Positions 1 through 9,193 of a DNA stretch of 64,000 bases are shown piece after piece. Each line of letters opens with the position of its first letter. Position 1 is the stretch's first letter. The notes beneath the pieces were generated by a model that saw nothing but the letters and a program-made list of their open reading frames with translations, ran no database searches and was not told where the DNA came from. The DNA lies in assembly GCA_903953895.1 (NCBI GenBank), contig CAJBLH010000065.1, positions 1 through 64,000 of the forward strand, written 5' to 3'. Source of the DNA: an uncultured Desulfobacteraceae bacterium (GTDB lineage: Bacteria > Desulfobacterota > Desulfobacteria > Desulfobacterales > Desulfatirhabdiaceae). A program made the position numbers and the translations under genes.

Positions 1-627
1 CTGCCAGTTGGCCTGTTTCATGCGATAGGCCCAGTCGGTTTCCTCAAAGAAAAAAAAGAAATTTTCATCAAACATCCCAACTGTATCCATGGCGGTTTTT
101 CGAATCATCAGACAAGCGCCGATTCCGGATTCGACAGGGATAGGCCCATGGTAAGTCCGACGCTTGCTGGGAAATTTTTCCGGAAACAGGATCCGCAGCA
201 GCGTTTCGTTGGAAATCAGGGTCAGCAGGGTGGGGAAATTGGCGATGGAATTCTGCAACGTGCCGTCCAGGTTCAGGAGCTGGCCGCAAGCCATGCCTGC
301 ATTTGGCGTAGATTCCATAAACGCCAGGAGTTTTTGAACGGCGCCGTCCGTTAGTGCGGCATCGGAATTCAGCAGCAGGGCGTACCGGCCGGCCATTCTT
401 TTCAATGCCTGATTGTTGGCTGCCGCAAATCCCCTGTTGGTCGGGTTTTCAATCAGATGCACCTGCGGAAAAGAGGTCTTGACCGCTTTCTGGCTTCCGT
501 CTGTCGATCCGTTATCCACGACCCAGATTTCGAATGTGATTCCCTGAATGGTTGCGAAAACGGAGCGGATGCAGTTCAGCAGCAGATCCCGGGTGTTCCA
601 GTTGACGATAATTACTGAAATATCCAT
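1..627 (-). CDS. Family 2 glycosyltransferase (rhamnosyltransferase-like), 3' end outside window
   Basis: Probable transferase of a sugar from a nucleotide donor onto the LPS core or O-chain, acting at the cytoplasmic face of the inner membrane. The reading frame opens at ATG 627-625 and stays open to the left edge (209 codons). The protein begins MDISVIIVNWNTRDLL, the usual start of a GT-A fold. It continues with VVDNGSTDGS, LLLNSDA (DxD-type metal and nucleotide site) and, near the edge, FFEETDWAYRMK, the acceptor-side signature of WcaA/rhamnosyltransferase-type GT2 enzymes. It is the last visible gene of the minus-strand LPS operon, 24 bp after waaC. The family is clear; the sugar and acceptor are not. 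Confidence 0.9.
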   Translation of the reverse strand, partial: MDISVIIVNWNTRDLLLNCIRSVFATIQGITFEIWVVDNGSTDGSQKAVKTSFPQVHLIENPTNRGFAAANNQALKRMAGRYALLLNSDAALTDGAVQKLLAFMESTPNAGMACGQLLNLDGTLQNSIANFPTLLTLISNETLLRILFPEKFPSKRRTYHGPIPVESGIGACLMIRKTAMDTVGMFDENFFFFFEETDWAYRMKQANWQ

Positions 628-651
628 GAGTTATATTTAGAGCAAGCGAAA

Positions 652-1695
652 TTATTTTTCTGCAATGTCTATAGCGGCAAAAACAGTTTCAACGCCGATA
701 AGGTTCATGCAGTCGCATGTTGGGCACCGGCGTTTGAAACAGGGGCTGCACGGCAGGCCGACGCGAATTACCTGGTGCTGATCGCCCATGGGCCCGGTCC
801 GCCAGGGGGCTGTCGGTCCGAAAAGAGCGACGACCGGTGTATTAACCGCAGCACCCAGGTGCATGGGGCCAGTATCGGTGGATACCAGCACATCAGCTTT
901 TTCGTAAAGGGCGGCAAGGGTTTTCAGGCTCGTTTTTCCAGTCAGATCCACGGCCGAAGACGTCATCCGAGACAGAATATCCAGAACTGTTTGCGCATCT
1001 TCCGGTGCGCCGGTGAACACAGGGGAAACGCCGTACCGCTCGGAAATGCGGTCGGCCAGTTCGGCAAAGCGGTCATTCGGCCAGAGTTTGGTTGCCCATT
1101 TGGCAACCGGATTGATGCAGATCAGCGGCCGGCCAGTTTGCATCCCCGCCTGAAGCAGCAGGCGATCGACGGCGCTGCGGTCATCGGCATGAATCGGCAG
1201 CCGATAGCAAATATGCCGGGAATGGATGCCTGCCGAATCCAGCATCATCAGATTGCGCAGAATGGCATGGATGTTCATGTCCACCGGCGCCACACGTTCA
1301 TTTAAAAACAGATAACTGTGTTCCTGATGTTCCATGCCCCGGTCAAACCCGATTTTCCGGCTGCCTCTGGACAGGCTGACCAGTACGCCGCTTTTGATCA
1401 GCGCCTGGAAATCAAAGACAAAATCATACCGGGTGTCTCGAAGCGCCTGAACCAATCCAGATGCCTCATGAAAAGCGGATTGCCACTTTCCACACCGGAT
1501 GTCCTTGATCCAGCTTTTTCTTCTGGAAACAATCACCCGGTCCAAGGCTTCATGCCCGATAATCAGGGGGGCTGCGGCTTCTTCGATCACCCAGGTGATA
1601 TGCGCCGATGGATAGGCCGCACGAATGGCATTCAACGCCGGAAGGGTGTGAATCACATCGCCGATGGCGCTCAACTTGACAATCAGAATGTTCAT
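652..1695 (-). CDS. waaC: LPS heptosyltransferase I (WaaC-like, GT9)
   Basis: Transfers the first L-glycero-D-manno-heptose from ADP-heptose to Kdo in LPS inner-core assembly, at the inner-membrane cytoplasmic face. The 347-residue protein begins MNILIVKLSAIGDVIHTLPA, the classic GT9 N-terminus, and carries the C-terminal donor-site motif DTGPMHLGAA followed by FGPTAPWRTGP. The start ATG at 1695 overlaps the waaF stop by four bases (ATGA). A longer frame exists upstream but runs inside waaF and lacks family similarity. The C-terminus has a Cys cluster (CSPCFKRRCPTC) also seen in the neighbouring waaF product, so the two look like related GT9 paralogues. Heptosyltransferase I rather than III is inferred from order and N-terminal motif. 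Confidence 0.88.
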   Translation of the reverse strand: MNILIVKLSAIGDVIHTLPALNAIRAAYPSAHITWVIEEAAAPLIIGHEALDRVIVSRRKSWIKDIRCGKWQSAFHEASGLVQALRDTRYDFVFDFQALIKSGVLVSLSRGSRKIGFDRGMEHQEHSYLFLNERVAPVDMNIHAILRNLMMLDSAGIHSRHICYRLPIHADDRSAVDRLLLQAGMQTGRPLICINPVAKWATKLWPNDRFAELADRISERYGVSPVFTGAPEDAQTVLDILSRMTSSAVDLTGKTSLKTLAALYEKADVLVSTDTGPMHLGAAVNTPVVALFGPTAPWRTGPMGDQHQVIRVGLPCSPCFKRRCPTCDCMNLIGVETVFAAIDIAEK

Positions 1696-2747
1696 GCGGA
1701 TCGCTTTTCCAAGAGAATTTTCAGCGCAAGATGCAAAACATGATCGACGGTGACAGCATCCATGCACCGGTGATCGGTCGGGCAGTCCGGCTGCATGCAG
1801 GGGCTGCACGCCACGGGCATGCGGATGATGTGGCTGAGACGGCTCATCGGGGAGGTGGTGGTGTGGTCTGTGGAACCGAAAATGGCAATCTGTGGAATAT
1901 GCAGGGCCGCGGCCACATGCATCAGGCCGGAGTCGTTTGTGATGAACAGGCGACATTGGTCAATCAAGGCGATGGCCTCTCTTAAAGATGTCTTTGCGCA
2001 TAAATTGACAGCGGCATCTCCCACAGCACCGGCAATCCGTTTTCCCAGTTCTTCCTCGCCCGGGCCCCCGAAAATCAGAAAACAGACATCCGGAATGGAT
2101 TTCAAGCGGTTGCAGAGTTCGGCAAAACGATCTTCAAACCATCTTTTGGCGGTTCCAAAGGCGGCGCCGGGGTTGATACCGATCACACAGGCGGTATCGG
2201 AACCTCCGCAGGTTCGAATAAACTGCTTGGCGCAGCTTTTTTCGGCATCCGAGACGAAAATCTCCATATCGGCAGGAGCGGCGATGAACCCGGCGCCATT
2301 CAGAATCTCGAGGTAGTAGTCGATCTGATGCCGCCGTTTCAAAAACGGATAGCGGTGAACCGGATGGGTCAGCATCAGGGTGCGGGCATCCGTGTTGTAT
2401 CCGATGCGGATGCCGATACCCGCCAGCCAGACAAGGAATGCGGCCTCAAATGCATTCTGCAGCAGCAGGGCCAGATCGAAGTCATGTTGACGCAGGTCTC
2501 TGGCCAGCCTGAATTTCCCGAAAAAGCCGCGATGACGTCCTGCAACATCATAGCTCAGGATGTCGTCGATATGCGGATTGTTCTGATATACCGGCGCCAC
2601 CCATGGCTTGGCCAGAAGGGCGATGCGGGCATGCGGAAAATTGTTTCGCACGGCCCGCAGAAACGGCGTACTCATCACGGCGTCTCCCACCCAGTTGGGT
2701 GTGCGGACAACAAGGCTGTGAACGGATGAAGGATTCAGGATTTTCAT
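1692..2747 (-). CDS. waaF: LPS heptosyltransferase II (WaaF-like, GT9)
   Basis: Adds the second heptose to the LPS inner core from ADP-heptose. The 351-residue protein shows the WaaF N-terminal motif VVRTPNWVGDAVMSTPFL, in which the Asn-Trp-Val-Gly-Asp stretch is characteristic of heptosyltransferase II. It also has the GT9 donor motif NDSGLMHVAAA and a following FGSTDHTTTSP segment. The start is set at ATG 2747, which overlaps the upstream acyltransferase stop by four bases. The waaF stop in turn overlaps the waaC start, so translation is probably coupled along the operon. A Cys-rich C-terminal segment (CSPCMQPDCP) resembles that of waaC. Function is established for the family; substrate is inferred. 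Confidence 0.9.
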   Translation of the reverse strand: MKILNPSSVHSLVVRTPNWVGDAVMSTPFLRAVRNNFPHARIALLAKPWVAPVYQNNPHIDDILSYDVAGRHRGFFGKFRLARDLRQHDFDLALLLQNAFEAAFLVWLAGIGIRIGYNTDARTLMLTHPVHRYPFLKRRHQIDYYLEILNGAGFIAAPADMEIFVSDAEKSCAKQFIRTCGGSDTACVIGINPGAAFGTAKRWFEDRFAELCNRLKSIPDVCFLIFGGPGEEELGKRIAGAVGDAAVNLCAKTSLREAIALIDQCRLFITNDSGLMHVAAALHIPQIAIFGSTDHTTTSPMSRLSHIIRMPVACSPCMQPDCPTDHRCMDAVTVDHVLHLALKILLEKRSA

Positions 2748-3646
2748 TCTCTGTGCCACGGGCTGAACGGCCGGGTTTTCCAGCGCTGGTGGACCCAGAA
2801 CCACTGGTCGGGATATCGCCGGATCACGGCTTCGATGGCCTGGTTGTAGCGAAGGGTGTTGGCTTCGATATCGTGGGTCCGGTCTCCGGTTTGGATCAGT
2901 TCCAGTTCCTCGCAGAATTCGATGATAAATCGATTCCGATTTCGAACCATAAAAATCGGCAAGACCGGTGCGCGGGTTTTAAGGGCCAGCAGGGCGAATC
3001 CCTTGTTGGTGCAGGCCCGGTGATTGAAAAAGTCAACGAAAACCCCTTCGTACCAGTCCACATTCTGATCCATTAGCATGGCGACCACATGTCCGTTCTT
3101 GAGCTGGCGAAGAATCTTTCGCATGGCGTGGGCATTGGGGATGAGTCCGGCACCAAAGCGGGTTCTCAGGCGAAGAAAATAGGCATCCAGCGGTGAAAAA
3201 TCCAGAGGCCGGTAAATGATATCGGCTGAAAAACCGGCCATTGGCGCAACAGAGGGCAGCAGTTCCCAGTTTCCCATGTGCGCGGTCAATGCCAGAACAC
3301 CTTTTCCCTTTGCCAGAGCGGCTCGGATGTTGTGCAGTCCGCGAATCTCGGCATGCCGGTACAGCTCAGGCAGCGTCAGCCGTTCGCTCCATCCGATTTC
3401 AATCGGGATGCGCATGATATTGTAAAACGACAGAAAGGCCAGCGTCCGAATCTGATCCGGACTTTTTTCACGGCCAAAGGCGCGGGTCAGATTCTGAATG
3501 GCGATATTTCGGTGTTTTTTATCGATCCGAAACCACAAACCGGCGGCGGCTTTTGCCAGGGAATCGGTCGTGGTAGCGGAAAACAGTCCGATCGTTCGAA
3601 ACAGGGTCGATATCAGATACGTCAGAAACGAATTGAAAATATTCAT
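2744..3646 (-). CDS. lpxL: Lipid A late acyltransferase (LpxL/HtrB family)
   Basis: Member of the lysophospholipid acyltransferase family that adds secondary acyl chains from acyl-ACP to Kdo2-lipid IVA at the inner membrane. The 300-residue protein has an N-terminal hydrophobic segment (about residues 5-25), the HxxxxE catalytic motif as HMGNWE (His123, Glu128) after VLALTA, and the later MLMDQNVDWYEGVFVDFF and APVLPIF motifs typical of LpxL/LpxM. The start at ATG 3646 gives a four-base overlap with the upstream glycosyltransferase. The gene sits with lpxK and waaA, as expected for late lipid A steps. Whether it acts as LpxL or LpxM, and the acyl chain used, cannot be read from the sequence. 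Confidence 0.88.
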   Translation of the reverse strand: MNIFNSFLTYLISTLFRTIGLFSATTTDSLAKAAAGLWFRIDKKHRNIAIQNLTRAFGREKSPDQIRTLAFLSFYNIMRIPIEIGWSERLTLPELYRHAEIRGLHNIRAALAKGKGVLALTAHMGNWELLPSVAPMAGFSADIIYRPLDFSPLDAYFLRLRTRFGAGLIPNAHAMRKILRQLKNGHVVAMLMDQNVDWYEGVFVDFFNHRACTNKGFALLALKTRAPVLPIFMVRNRNRFIIEFCEELELIQTGDRTHDIEANTLRYNQAIEAVIRRYPDQWFWVHQRWKTRPFSPWHRE

Positions 3647-4395
3647 GATGTTGGGTTTTTCAGTCCTTTTTCCCAGACTTTTGCATGCCTGAGAAATACA
3701 TACCAGGCGGAATTCATGGCAATTACCAATCCGGCAGCGCCATCCAGAAGCCCGAGTTTCCAGATGTAACATTCCAGAAATTTTCCGAGGGCATGAAAGA
3801 CACCGGCTGCCGTAAACCAAGCCCCGGTTGCCGGGTGATTGGTGGCGTACACATCTGAAAACCGGTCGATGGTCTGCACCTGATCCGATATATTGCGGTA
3901 AACCGCATGCAGAATGGGGCTGGATAACGGCAGTACCTTGCCGACGACTTCCAGTTTTTCATGAAGGCCGCTGCCTTTCCACCGGCCACTGCCTTTTCGT
4001 ACCAGACGCACTTTGCGATCCGGATACCAGCCGCCATGGCGTATCCAGGCGCCGAGATACCGGGAGAGCCGCGGCATGGAATAACCGCAGACTTCCGGGG
4101 GGGCGCTTCGAATTGTTTGTTGCATTTCTGCGGCAAGGGGGGCGGAAATGCGTTCATCTGCATCCAGATTCAGAATCCACTCGGAAGCAGCAAGGTTCAT
4201 GGCGTATTGTTTCTGCTCGGCATACCCCTGCCAGACATGGGTGAAGACCCGGGCGCCGCCGGCCGTGCAGATTTCCTGCGTGCCGTCGGTACTGCCGGAA
4301 TCCACCACGATCACTTCATCGGCGAATGCAGCACTTTCGAGCAATGCCGGAATCCGGTCCGCTTCATTTAATGTGATGATAACGACACTGATCAT
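3643..4395 (-). CDS. Family 2 glycosyltransferase, LPS core (WaaE/KdtX-like)
   Basis: GT2 glycosyltransferase of the small WaaE/KdtX group that decorates the LPS inner core, often with glucose on heptose. The 250-residue protein begins MISVVIITLNEADRIPALLE, then DEVIVVDSGSTDGTQEI and WILNLDADERIS, the nucleotide and metal-binding parts of the GT-A fold. It ends in a hydrophobic C-terminal segment (about residues 200-235) that probably anchors it to the membrane. Its start overlaps the lpxK stop by four bases and its stop overlaps the lpxL-like start by four bases. Placement between lpxK and lpxL supports a core-assembly role; the sugar is unknown. Confidence 0.87.
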   Translation of the reverse strand: MISVVIITLNEADRIPALLESAAFADEVIVVDSGSTDGTQEICTAGGARVFTHVWQGYAEQKQYAMNLAASEWILNLDADERISAPLAAEMQQTIRSAPPEVCGYSMPRLSRYLGAWIRHGGWYPDRKVRLVRKGSGRWKGSGLHEKLEVVGKVLPLSSPILHAVYRNISDQVQTIDRFSDVYATNHPATGAWFTAAGVFHALGKFLECYIWKLGLLDGAAGLVIAMNSAWYVFLRHAKVWEKGLKNPTS

Positions 4396-5504
4396 GAGGA
4401 TAAAGATATCCGATTTTGGATGAGTCTGTCAAACGCCATTGAATCACTGATGGATATGCGAATGCCGACAACCATGCATTCCATGGGAAACTGAAACCGT
4501 CCGTGCAGTCTGGCAAGGTCTTTTTCGGTGGTGACAAGGGCGCTTGCACCGGCGTTACCGGCGGCTTTGATGATGGCCTGAATATCTTCGGATAAATACG
4601 TATGATGATCGGAAAATCCTTTAACTCCGCAGACATTGACTCCCATTTTCCGGAGGGTTTTCTGAAAATCAAAATTGTCGGCAATGCCGGAAAATGCAAA
4701 AAAACGTTTTCCGATGAACCAATCATCGTCAGTTAAGGGTTCATCTACCTGAAATTCAAGTGTTTCTCCGGCTGAAAATCGGGCTGAAAAAAATGGTTCA
4801 TGCACCGCAAAAAAAACCGGACGGCCCGTGGTCCATGGTTCTGTGGGGGCGTAAAATGGTCTGGAAGACCGGGTCAGGATCATGGCATCGCTGAAGTCTA
4901 TGGCGGAGGCCGATTCCCGTAGCGTTCCGCGAGGTATCAGGTGACCATTTCCGAAAGGACGGGTTTTGTCGAGCAGAAGCAGATTCAGGTCCCGAAAAAG
5001 GGCCAGATGCTGAAACGCATCATCGAGAATTACGACTTCAGTCTGAAATTTCGTTACGGTCAGCATGCCGGATCGATACCGGTTATGTCCGACCAGAACC
5101 GGGATACCTTTCAGCGATGCCGCCAGCAGAAAAGGTTCATCACCGGCGGTATCCGGTTCCATCAGAATGGTTGAACCATCGCTGACAATACCGCCGCGTT
5201 TTTCGGCAGCGCCTTTATATCCCCGGCTGATGACAGCCACCCGGTATCCCAGTTTCTGCACCCTTTCGGCTGTGTAGATGGTCATCGGTGTTTTTCCGGT
5301 GCCGCCGGTTGTCAGGTTTCCAATCGAAATAACAGTGCAGGGGAGGGTTTTCGATTTCAGAAACCCGGCAGTATAGCCGGTTCTGCGGAGTTGAACGCAC
5401 GCACCATAGATATTGGAAAGCAGCGTCAGCAAAATATTCACCGTAAGCGGCGGATCGGTCTTGCCGGTCATGATGGCTTCAATCGATTTTCGGAAAAATG
5501 TCAT
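4392..5504 (-). CDS. lpxK: Tetraacyldisaccharide 4'-kinase LpxK
   Basis: Phosphorylates the 4' position of the tetraacyldisaccharide 1-phosphate precursor to form lipid IVA, using ATP at the inner membrane. The protein is 370 residues, near the family norm. It has an N-terminal membrane-associated segment and the P-loop GNLTTGGTGKTP (about residues 62-73) followed by YRVAVISRGYKG. It also has the VVILDDAFQHLALFRDLN segment with the DDxxQH motif that marks LpxK, and ALVTTEKDLARLH near the C-terminus. It is coupled by four-base overlaps to waaA upstream and to the glycosyltransferase downstream. The assignment is secure. Confidence 0.95.
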   Translation of the reverse strand: MTFFRKSIEAIMTGKTDPPLTVNILLTLLSNIYGACVQLRRTGYTAGFLKSKTLPCTVISIGNLTTGGTGKTPMTIYTAERVQKLGYRVAVISRGYKGAAEKRGGIVSDGSTILMEPDTAGDEPFLLAASLKGIPVLVGHNRYRSGMLTVTKFQTEVVILDDAFQHLALFRDLNLLLLDKTRPFGNGHLIPRGTLRESASAIDFSDAMILTRSSRPFYAPTEPWTTGRPVFFAVHEPFFSARFSAGETLEFQVDEPLTDDDWFIGKRFFAFSGIADNFDFQKTLRKMGVNVCGVKGFSDHHTYLSEDIQAIIKAAGNAGASALVTTEKDLARLHGRFQFPMECMVVGIRISISDSMAFDRLIQNRISLSS

Positions 5505-6808
5505 GTGGGGATAAACCGCTCGATGACGTGCATGGTTTTTTCCAATGATCCCTGATTCTCCTGCAAGACTTGAAACGCATTGTTGCCCATGGCTTGAGAT
5601 CGTTCGAAATTGGTGAGAAGGGTCAAGGCCGCCTGCGCCAGTTCGGTGGCGTCATGAACCACCCATGCGCCGCCGGCAGCCAGCAGACGGTGGCAGCTTT
5701 CAGTCACATCGCGGGTATGGGGCCCCATCAAAACCGGCTTGGCGAATGCGGCCGGTTCCAGAGGATTGTGGCCTCCGAAATCGAGCAGGCTGCCTCCCAC
5801 AAAAGCGACGTCACAAAGGGCATACAGGGCCTTCAGGTGGCCGATGGTATTCACCACGATCACATCCGGCGGATTTGGTGACGGAGCAACTTCCATTTGT
5901 GTCAGTAATTGTGCCGTCAGCCCATCAGAATCCGCCAGTTTGCTTACTTCGTTTGCCCGTTCGATATCCCGGGGCGCAAGGATCAGGCAAATCGCCGGAA
6001 ATTCATTCCTTAGCCGGGAAAAGGCTTCAAGAATAATGGCTTCCTCGCCGGGGTGCGTGCTGCCGGCGACCAGGCATCGGCGATAGGGTGTCTGGGAAAG
6101 AATCTGCCGCAGATGATGGATCATCTGTTGACAAACCAGATCCGGGGCTGAGTCATATTTGAGATTACCGGTAATGGCAACCTTGTCTGCAGAAAAACCC
6201 AGACCCATAAACCGTCGGGCGTCATCTACGCTCTGCGTGCAGATGACAGAAAAACAGTGGAATAGGGGAGATGTCCATTTTGCAAAACGCCGATATCGTG
6301 AATACGATCGGTCTGAAAGCCGGGCGTTGACCAGTACGACCGGAATCGCGCATTGTTTCATCTTGAACAAAAAATTGGGCCAGATATCTGTTTCAACGAT
6401 AACGACCAGGCTGGGATGAACCCGGTTGATTACGGTGCGGACGGAAAATATCAGGTCATAAGGAAAATAAAATACCGCATCCAGATCGTTGCCGAACTGG
6501 CGGCAGGCGGTTTCATACCCGGTCAGGGTCGAAGCTGAAAAAACAACCGGCCGATCCGGATATCTCTGTTTGAGCGATCTGGCCAGCGTAACTGCGGACA
6601 AAACTTCCCCCACGGACAGGGCATGAACCCACAGGGGGTCTGAGTTTAAATTGGATGTTTTCAGATTCCGCAGTTCCGAAGCGATCGCAAGCCCGAGGCG
6701 CTGAAGAACAGTTTTACGCCGTTTTGGAGAGACAATAACCGAAACAAGAAGCCAGGGAATCGCCAGAAGGCATCCAATAATCCATAATAGGTTGTATGCA
6801 GCAATCAC
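5501..6808 (-). CDS. waaA: 3-deoxy-D-manno-octulosonic acid (Kdo) transferase
   Basis: Transfers Kdo from CMP-Kdo onto lipid IVA at the inner membrane (GT30). The 435-residue length fits the family. An N-terminal membrane anchor (LLWIIGCLLAIPWLLVSVIV, about residues 7-26) precedes KRRKTVLQRLGLA. Family motifs follow: WVHALSVGEVLSAVTLA, VETDIWPNFL, CLVAGSTHPGEE and the C-terminal FVGGSLLDFGGHNPLEPAA, which is diagnostic for WaaA. It starts 21 bp after the lptG stop, and its stop overlaps the lpxK start by four bases. One to several Kdo units may be added; the number is not predictable from sequence. Confidence 0.95.
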   Translation of the reverse strand: MIAAYNLLWIIGCLLAIPWLLVSVIVSPKRRKTVLQRLGLAIASELRNLKTSNLNSDPLWVHALSVGEVLSAVTLARSLKQRYPDRPVVFSASTLTGYETACRQFGNDLDAVFYFPYDLIFSVRTVINRVHPSLVVIVETDIWPNFLFKMKQCAIPVVLVNARLSDRSYSRYRRFAKWTSPLFHCFSVICTQSVDDARRFMGLGFSADKVAITGNLKYDSAPDLVCQQMIHHLRQILSQTPYRRCLVAGSTHPGEEAIILEAFSRLRNEFPAICLILAPRDIERANEVSKLADSDGLTAQLLTQMEVAPSPNPPDVIVVNTIGHLKALYALCDVAFVGGSLLDFGGHNPLEPAAFAKPVLMGPHTRDVTESCHRLLAAGGAWVVHDATELAQAALTLLTNFERSQAMGNNAFQVLQENQGSLEKTMHVIERFIPT

Positions 6809-6829
6809 ATCAATTTTCCCCGTTAATGT

Positions 6830-7912
6830 CTATATCTGCTCGGCATACATCAGCATGATGACGCCGAAACATAAAAACACGGCGTTTGTGGCCCAGGCGG
6901 CAATCATCGGGGGCAGCATTTCCCCGTAACCCAGTGACATACAGAAACTGTTCAGTACCCAATATAGAAACGCCAGACCGATGCCATAGGCGATGCTGGC
7001 CGGAAGCCCGTCTTTCAGCCTGTTTTTGCAGGCAATGCCGACACCTGCCAGGACCAGAATGATACAGACAAAGGGAAAGGCGATCTTGGCGTGAAAATCC
7101 ACCCGGTATTGCGTTGCGGAATAGCCTTCAGCCTCGATGGTGTCGATATAATTCAGCAGTTCCTCGATTCCCATTTCCGATGTTTTTTTTGCCACATGTT
7201 TGAGTCGATCCGGATTCATGTCGAGTTGCACAGGCATCGAATCCTGAAAATCGATGGTGTAGCTGAATCCCGTGTCATCGAGCTTTTGTTCAAGAATTTC
7301 GAACAATACCCACTGCCCATTTGAAAATACGCCGCGTTCCGCATCCAGTCTTCGAATCAGCCTGAAACGATCGTCAAAAGTATTCAGCGTTACCTTGTAC
7401 AGGGCTTTTTCAGCAGCGTTGTAATGACGGATATGGATGATGCCGTTTGTGGTTTTCATCCAGATGTTGTTTTCCCGGGTCGATATGGCCTGCTCCTTTC
7501 GCACTTCATTCAGCCAGATTCTGTTTGCGGTGGTCATGGTGACGGGAACGATGGCTTCAGATAGAAAAAATAGCAGGAATGAAAACAAGAAACCTATTGC
7601 CAGGATGGGCTTTAACAGCGAATGGATACTGATGCCGCAGCTTCTAAGTGCTGTAAGCTCATTGTGTTTATTCATCATACCGAAACTGATGAGTACCGAC
7701 AGCAACACCCCTACCGGAATGATCTGAGACAGAACAAACGGGATGGAATGCAAAAAAAAGTCGATTGCCCGGGAAAACGGCAAGCCGGCCTCCATGAAAT
7801 TATCGATTTTTTCGAAGAAATCGACCGCCAGATAAATGGCGACCACCAGAACCAAGACCATGAAAAAGTATCGAAAAATTTCACGCGAGAGATATTTGTC
7901 AAGAATGGTCAT
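6830..7912 (-). CDS. lptG: LPS export ABC transporter permease LptG
   Basis: Inner-membrane permease of the LptB2FG complex that extracts LPS and feeds it to the LptC-LptA bridge. The 360-residue YjgP/YjgQ family protein has the expected architecture: TM segments at about residues 12-35, 55-85 and 98-120, a periplasmic beta-jellyroll domain (about 135-265), then three TM segments to the C-terminus (FPFVCIILVLAGVGIA, PASIAYGIGLAFLYWVLNS). It is paired with lptF immediately upstream (17 bp gap). The LptG call over LptF rests on position and on resemblance to the second gene of such pairs. The ATPase lptB and lptA/C are not in this window. Confidence 0.9.
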   Translation of the reverse strand: MTILDKYLSREIFRYFFMVLVLVVAIYLAVDFFEKIDNFMEAGLPFSRAIDFFLHSIPFVLSQIIPVGVLLSVLISFGMMNKHNELTALRSCGISIHSLLKPILAIGFLFSFLLFFLSEAIVPVTMTTANRIWLNEVRKEQAISTRENNIWMKTTNGIIHIRHYNAAEKALYKVTLNTFDDRFRLIRRLDAERGVFSNGQWVLFEILEQKLDDTGFSYTIDFQDSMPVQLDMNPDRLKHVAKKTSEMGIEELLNYIDTIEAEGYSATQYRVDFHAKIAFPFVCIILVLAGVGIACKNRLKDGLPASIAYGIGLAFLYWVLNSFCMSLGYGEMLPPMIAAWATNAVFLCFGVIMLMYAEQI

Positions 7913-7929
7913 AATTCGTATGGCGCCGC

Positions 7930-9111
7930 TTATGGAGTGATTTTTCGAAGACGTCGAAATCTTCGCGCCAGGGCGGCTGTCAGGGTTGTCAAGGGAGCCG
8001 GCTTTTCATAGTTGGCGCGATGGAGCAGTATGAGTCCGGCCCCTGTCATAACAAGATTGGGAAGCCACATCCCCAGAATCGGCGGATATGTACCTGCTTC
8101 ACCAAAAACCCATCCAGCAGACAGCAGTATGTAATAAATCAGAAAAAAGCATATCCCCAGGCTGATGCCGAAAGAACGGCGGCTGGATCTCGACTGAATT
8201 CCCAGCGGCGCCGCCAGCAGACCAAGGGCGATGCAGGCAAACGGCAGGGAAAATTTTTTGTGAAATTCCATCAGCGTCAGATAATATTTTGAATTTTTTT
8301 CAGTTGATGAAGCCAGATACTGCCGGATCTCGGTCAGCGACATTTCTTCCGGGTGTGTGGGCCCAGTCGCCATGGCGGCAGCGGCCTGCCGAGTGTCCAG
8401 GTGGATGTCGTAGGTATCGAAATGCACCGTATTGACGGAACGGCTTTTGACATCCACCTGATTGATGGTTCCCTCATAAAGCCTCAACAGAAACTGGTGG
8501 GTCTCCGGATTGCTGTCCATCTGACCTTTGGGCGCCACGACAGTGATGATGGCATCCTGTGTCCGCTGGTCTTCGATGAACACTTCGCTCAGAATTCTGG
8601 TTTTGGCATCCACTTTATTGACATACAGCATCACCCCTTTGAATCCGTCGTTGAAGGTTCGTTCTTTGATACCAATGTCCAGATTGGTCGAGGCAACCTG
8701 CAGGGTCAGTTTCTTTATGGACATTCTTCCCCAGGGAAGGCCGTATAATGCCGTGAATGCAGTCAGCAGCGCCCCCACCAGACAAAACAGCATGACCGGA
8801 GGCAACAGGTCATAAACACTGAGCCCTCCGTTTTTCAAAGCCAGGATTTCATTGTCGCTCGATAGTCGCAGAAAGGTCAGCAGCACCGACATCATGATCG
8901 ACATAGGAATGATGAATTCCATGAAAAACGGCAGGGTATAGAGAATCATCCATCCGATAACCGACAGCCCAACCCGGTGATTGACAACTAGATTCATGAT
9001 TTCGATGATTTGGGTCATCAAAAAAATAAATGAGAAAAAAATCAGGTTGATTCCAAACGGCGGAAGCATCTCCCTGAAAATATAACGATGTATGATCGTA
9101 TTGATTCTCAT
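7930..9111 (-). CDS. lptF: LPS export ABC transporter permease LptF
   Basis: Partner permease of LptG in LPS extraction from the inner membrane. The 393-residue protein of the YjgP/YjgQ family begins MRINTIIHRYIFREMLPPFG. It shows N-terminal TM segments (about 15-38, 55-80, 98-122), a periplasmic jellyroll domain, and C-terminal TM segments including LPFACIALGLLAAPLGI and FGISLGICFFLIYYILLSAG. It is the first gene of the tight LPS block, 82 bp downstream of cobU. The last ~25 residues are Arg-rich and cytosolic. The pair LptF-LptG is secure; which one is which is inferred from gene order. Confidence 0.9.
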   Translation of the reverse strand: MRINTIIHRYIFREMLPPFGINLIFFSFIFLMTQIIEIMNLVVNHRVGLSVIGWMILYTLPFFMEFIIPMSIMMSVLLTFLRLSSDNEILALKNGGLSVYDLLPPVMLFCLVGALLTAFTALYGLPWGRMSIKKLTLQVASTNLDIGIKERTFNDGFKGVMLYVNKVDAKTRILSEVFIEDQRTQDAIITVVAPKGQMDSNPETHQFLLRLYEGTINQVDVKSRSVNTVHFDTYDIHLDTRQAAAAMATGPTHPEEMSLTEIRQYLASSTEKNSKYYLTLMEFHKKFSLPFACIALGLLAAPLGIQSRSSRRSFGISLGICFFLIYYILLSAGWVFGEAGTYPPILGMWLPNLVMTGAGLILLHRANYEKPAPLTTLTAALARRFRRLRKITP

Positions 9112-9193
9112 CCCATTATCCAGCCTCAGATTTGCACGATCATCGAGTTTGCCATAGTTTTTGAAGCGCCATGGAACAGCGGCTATCGCCTTC

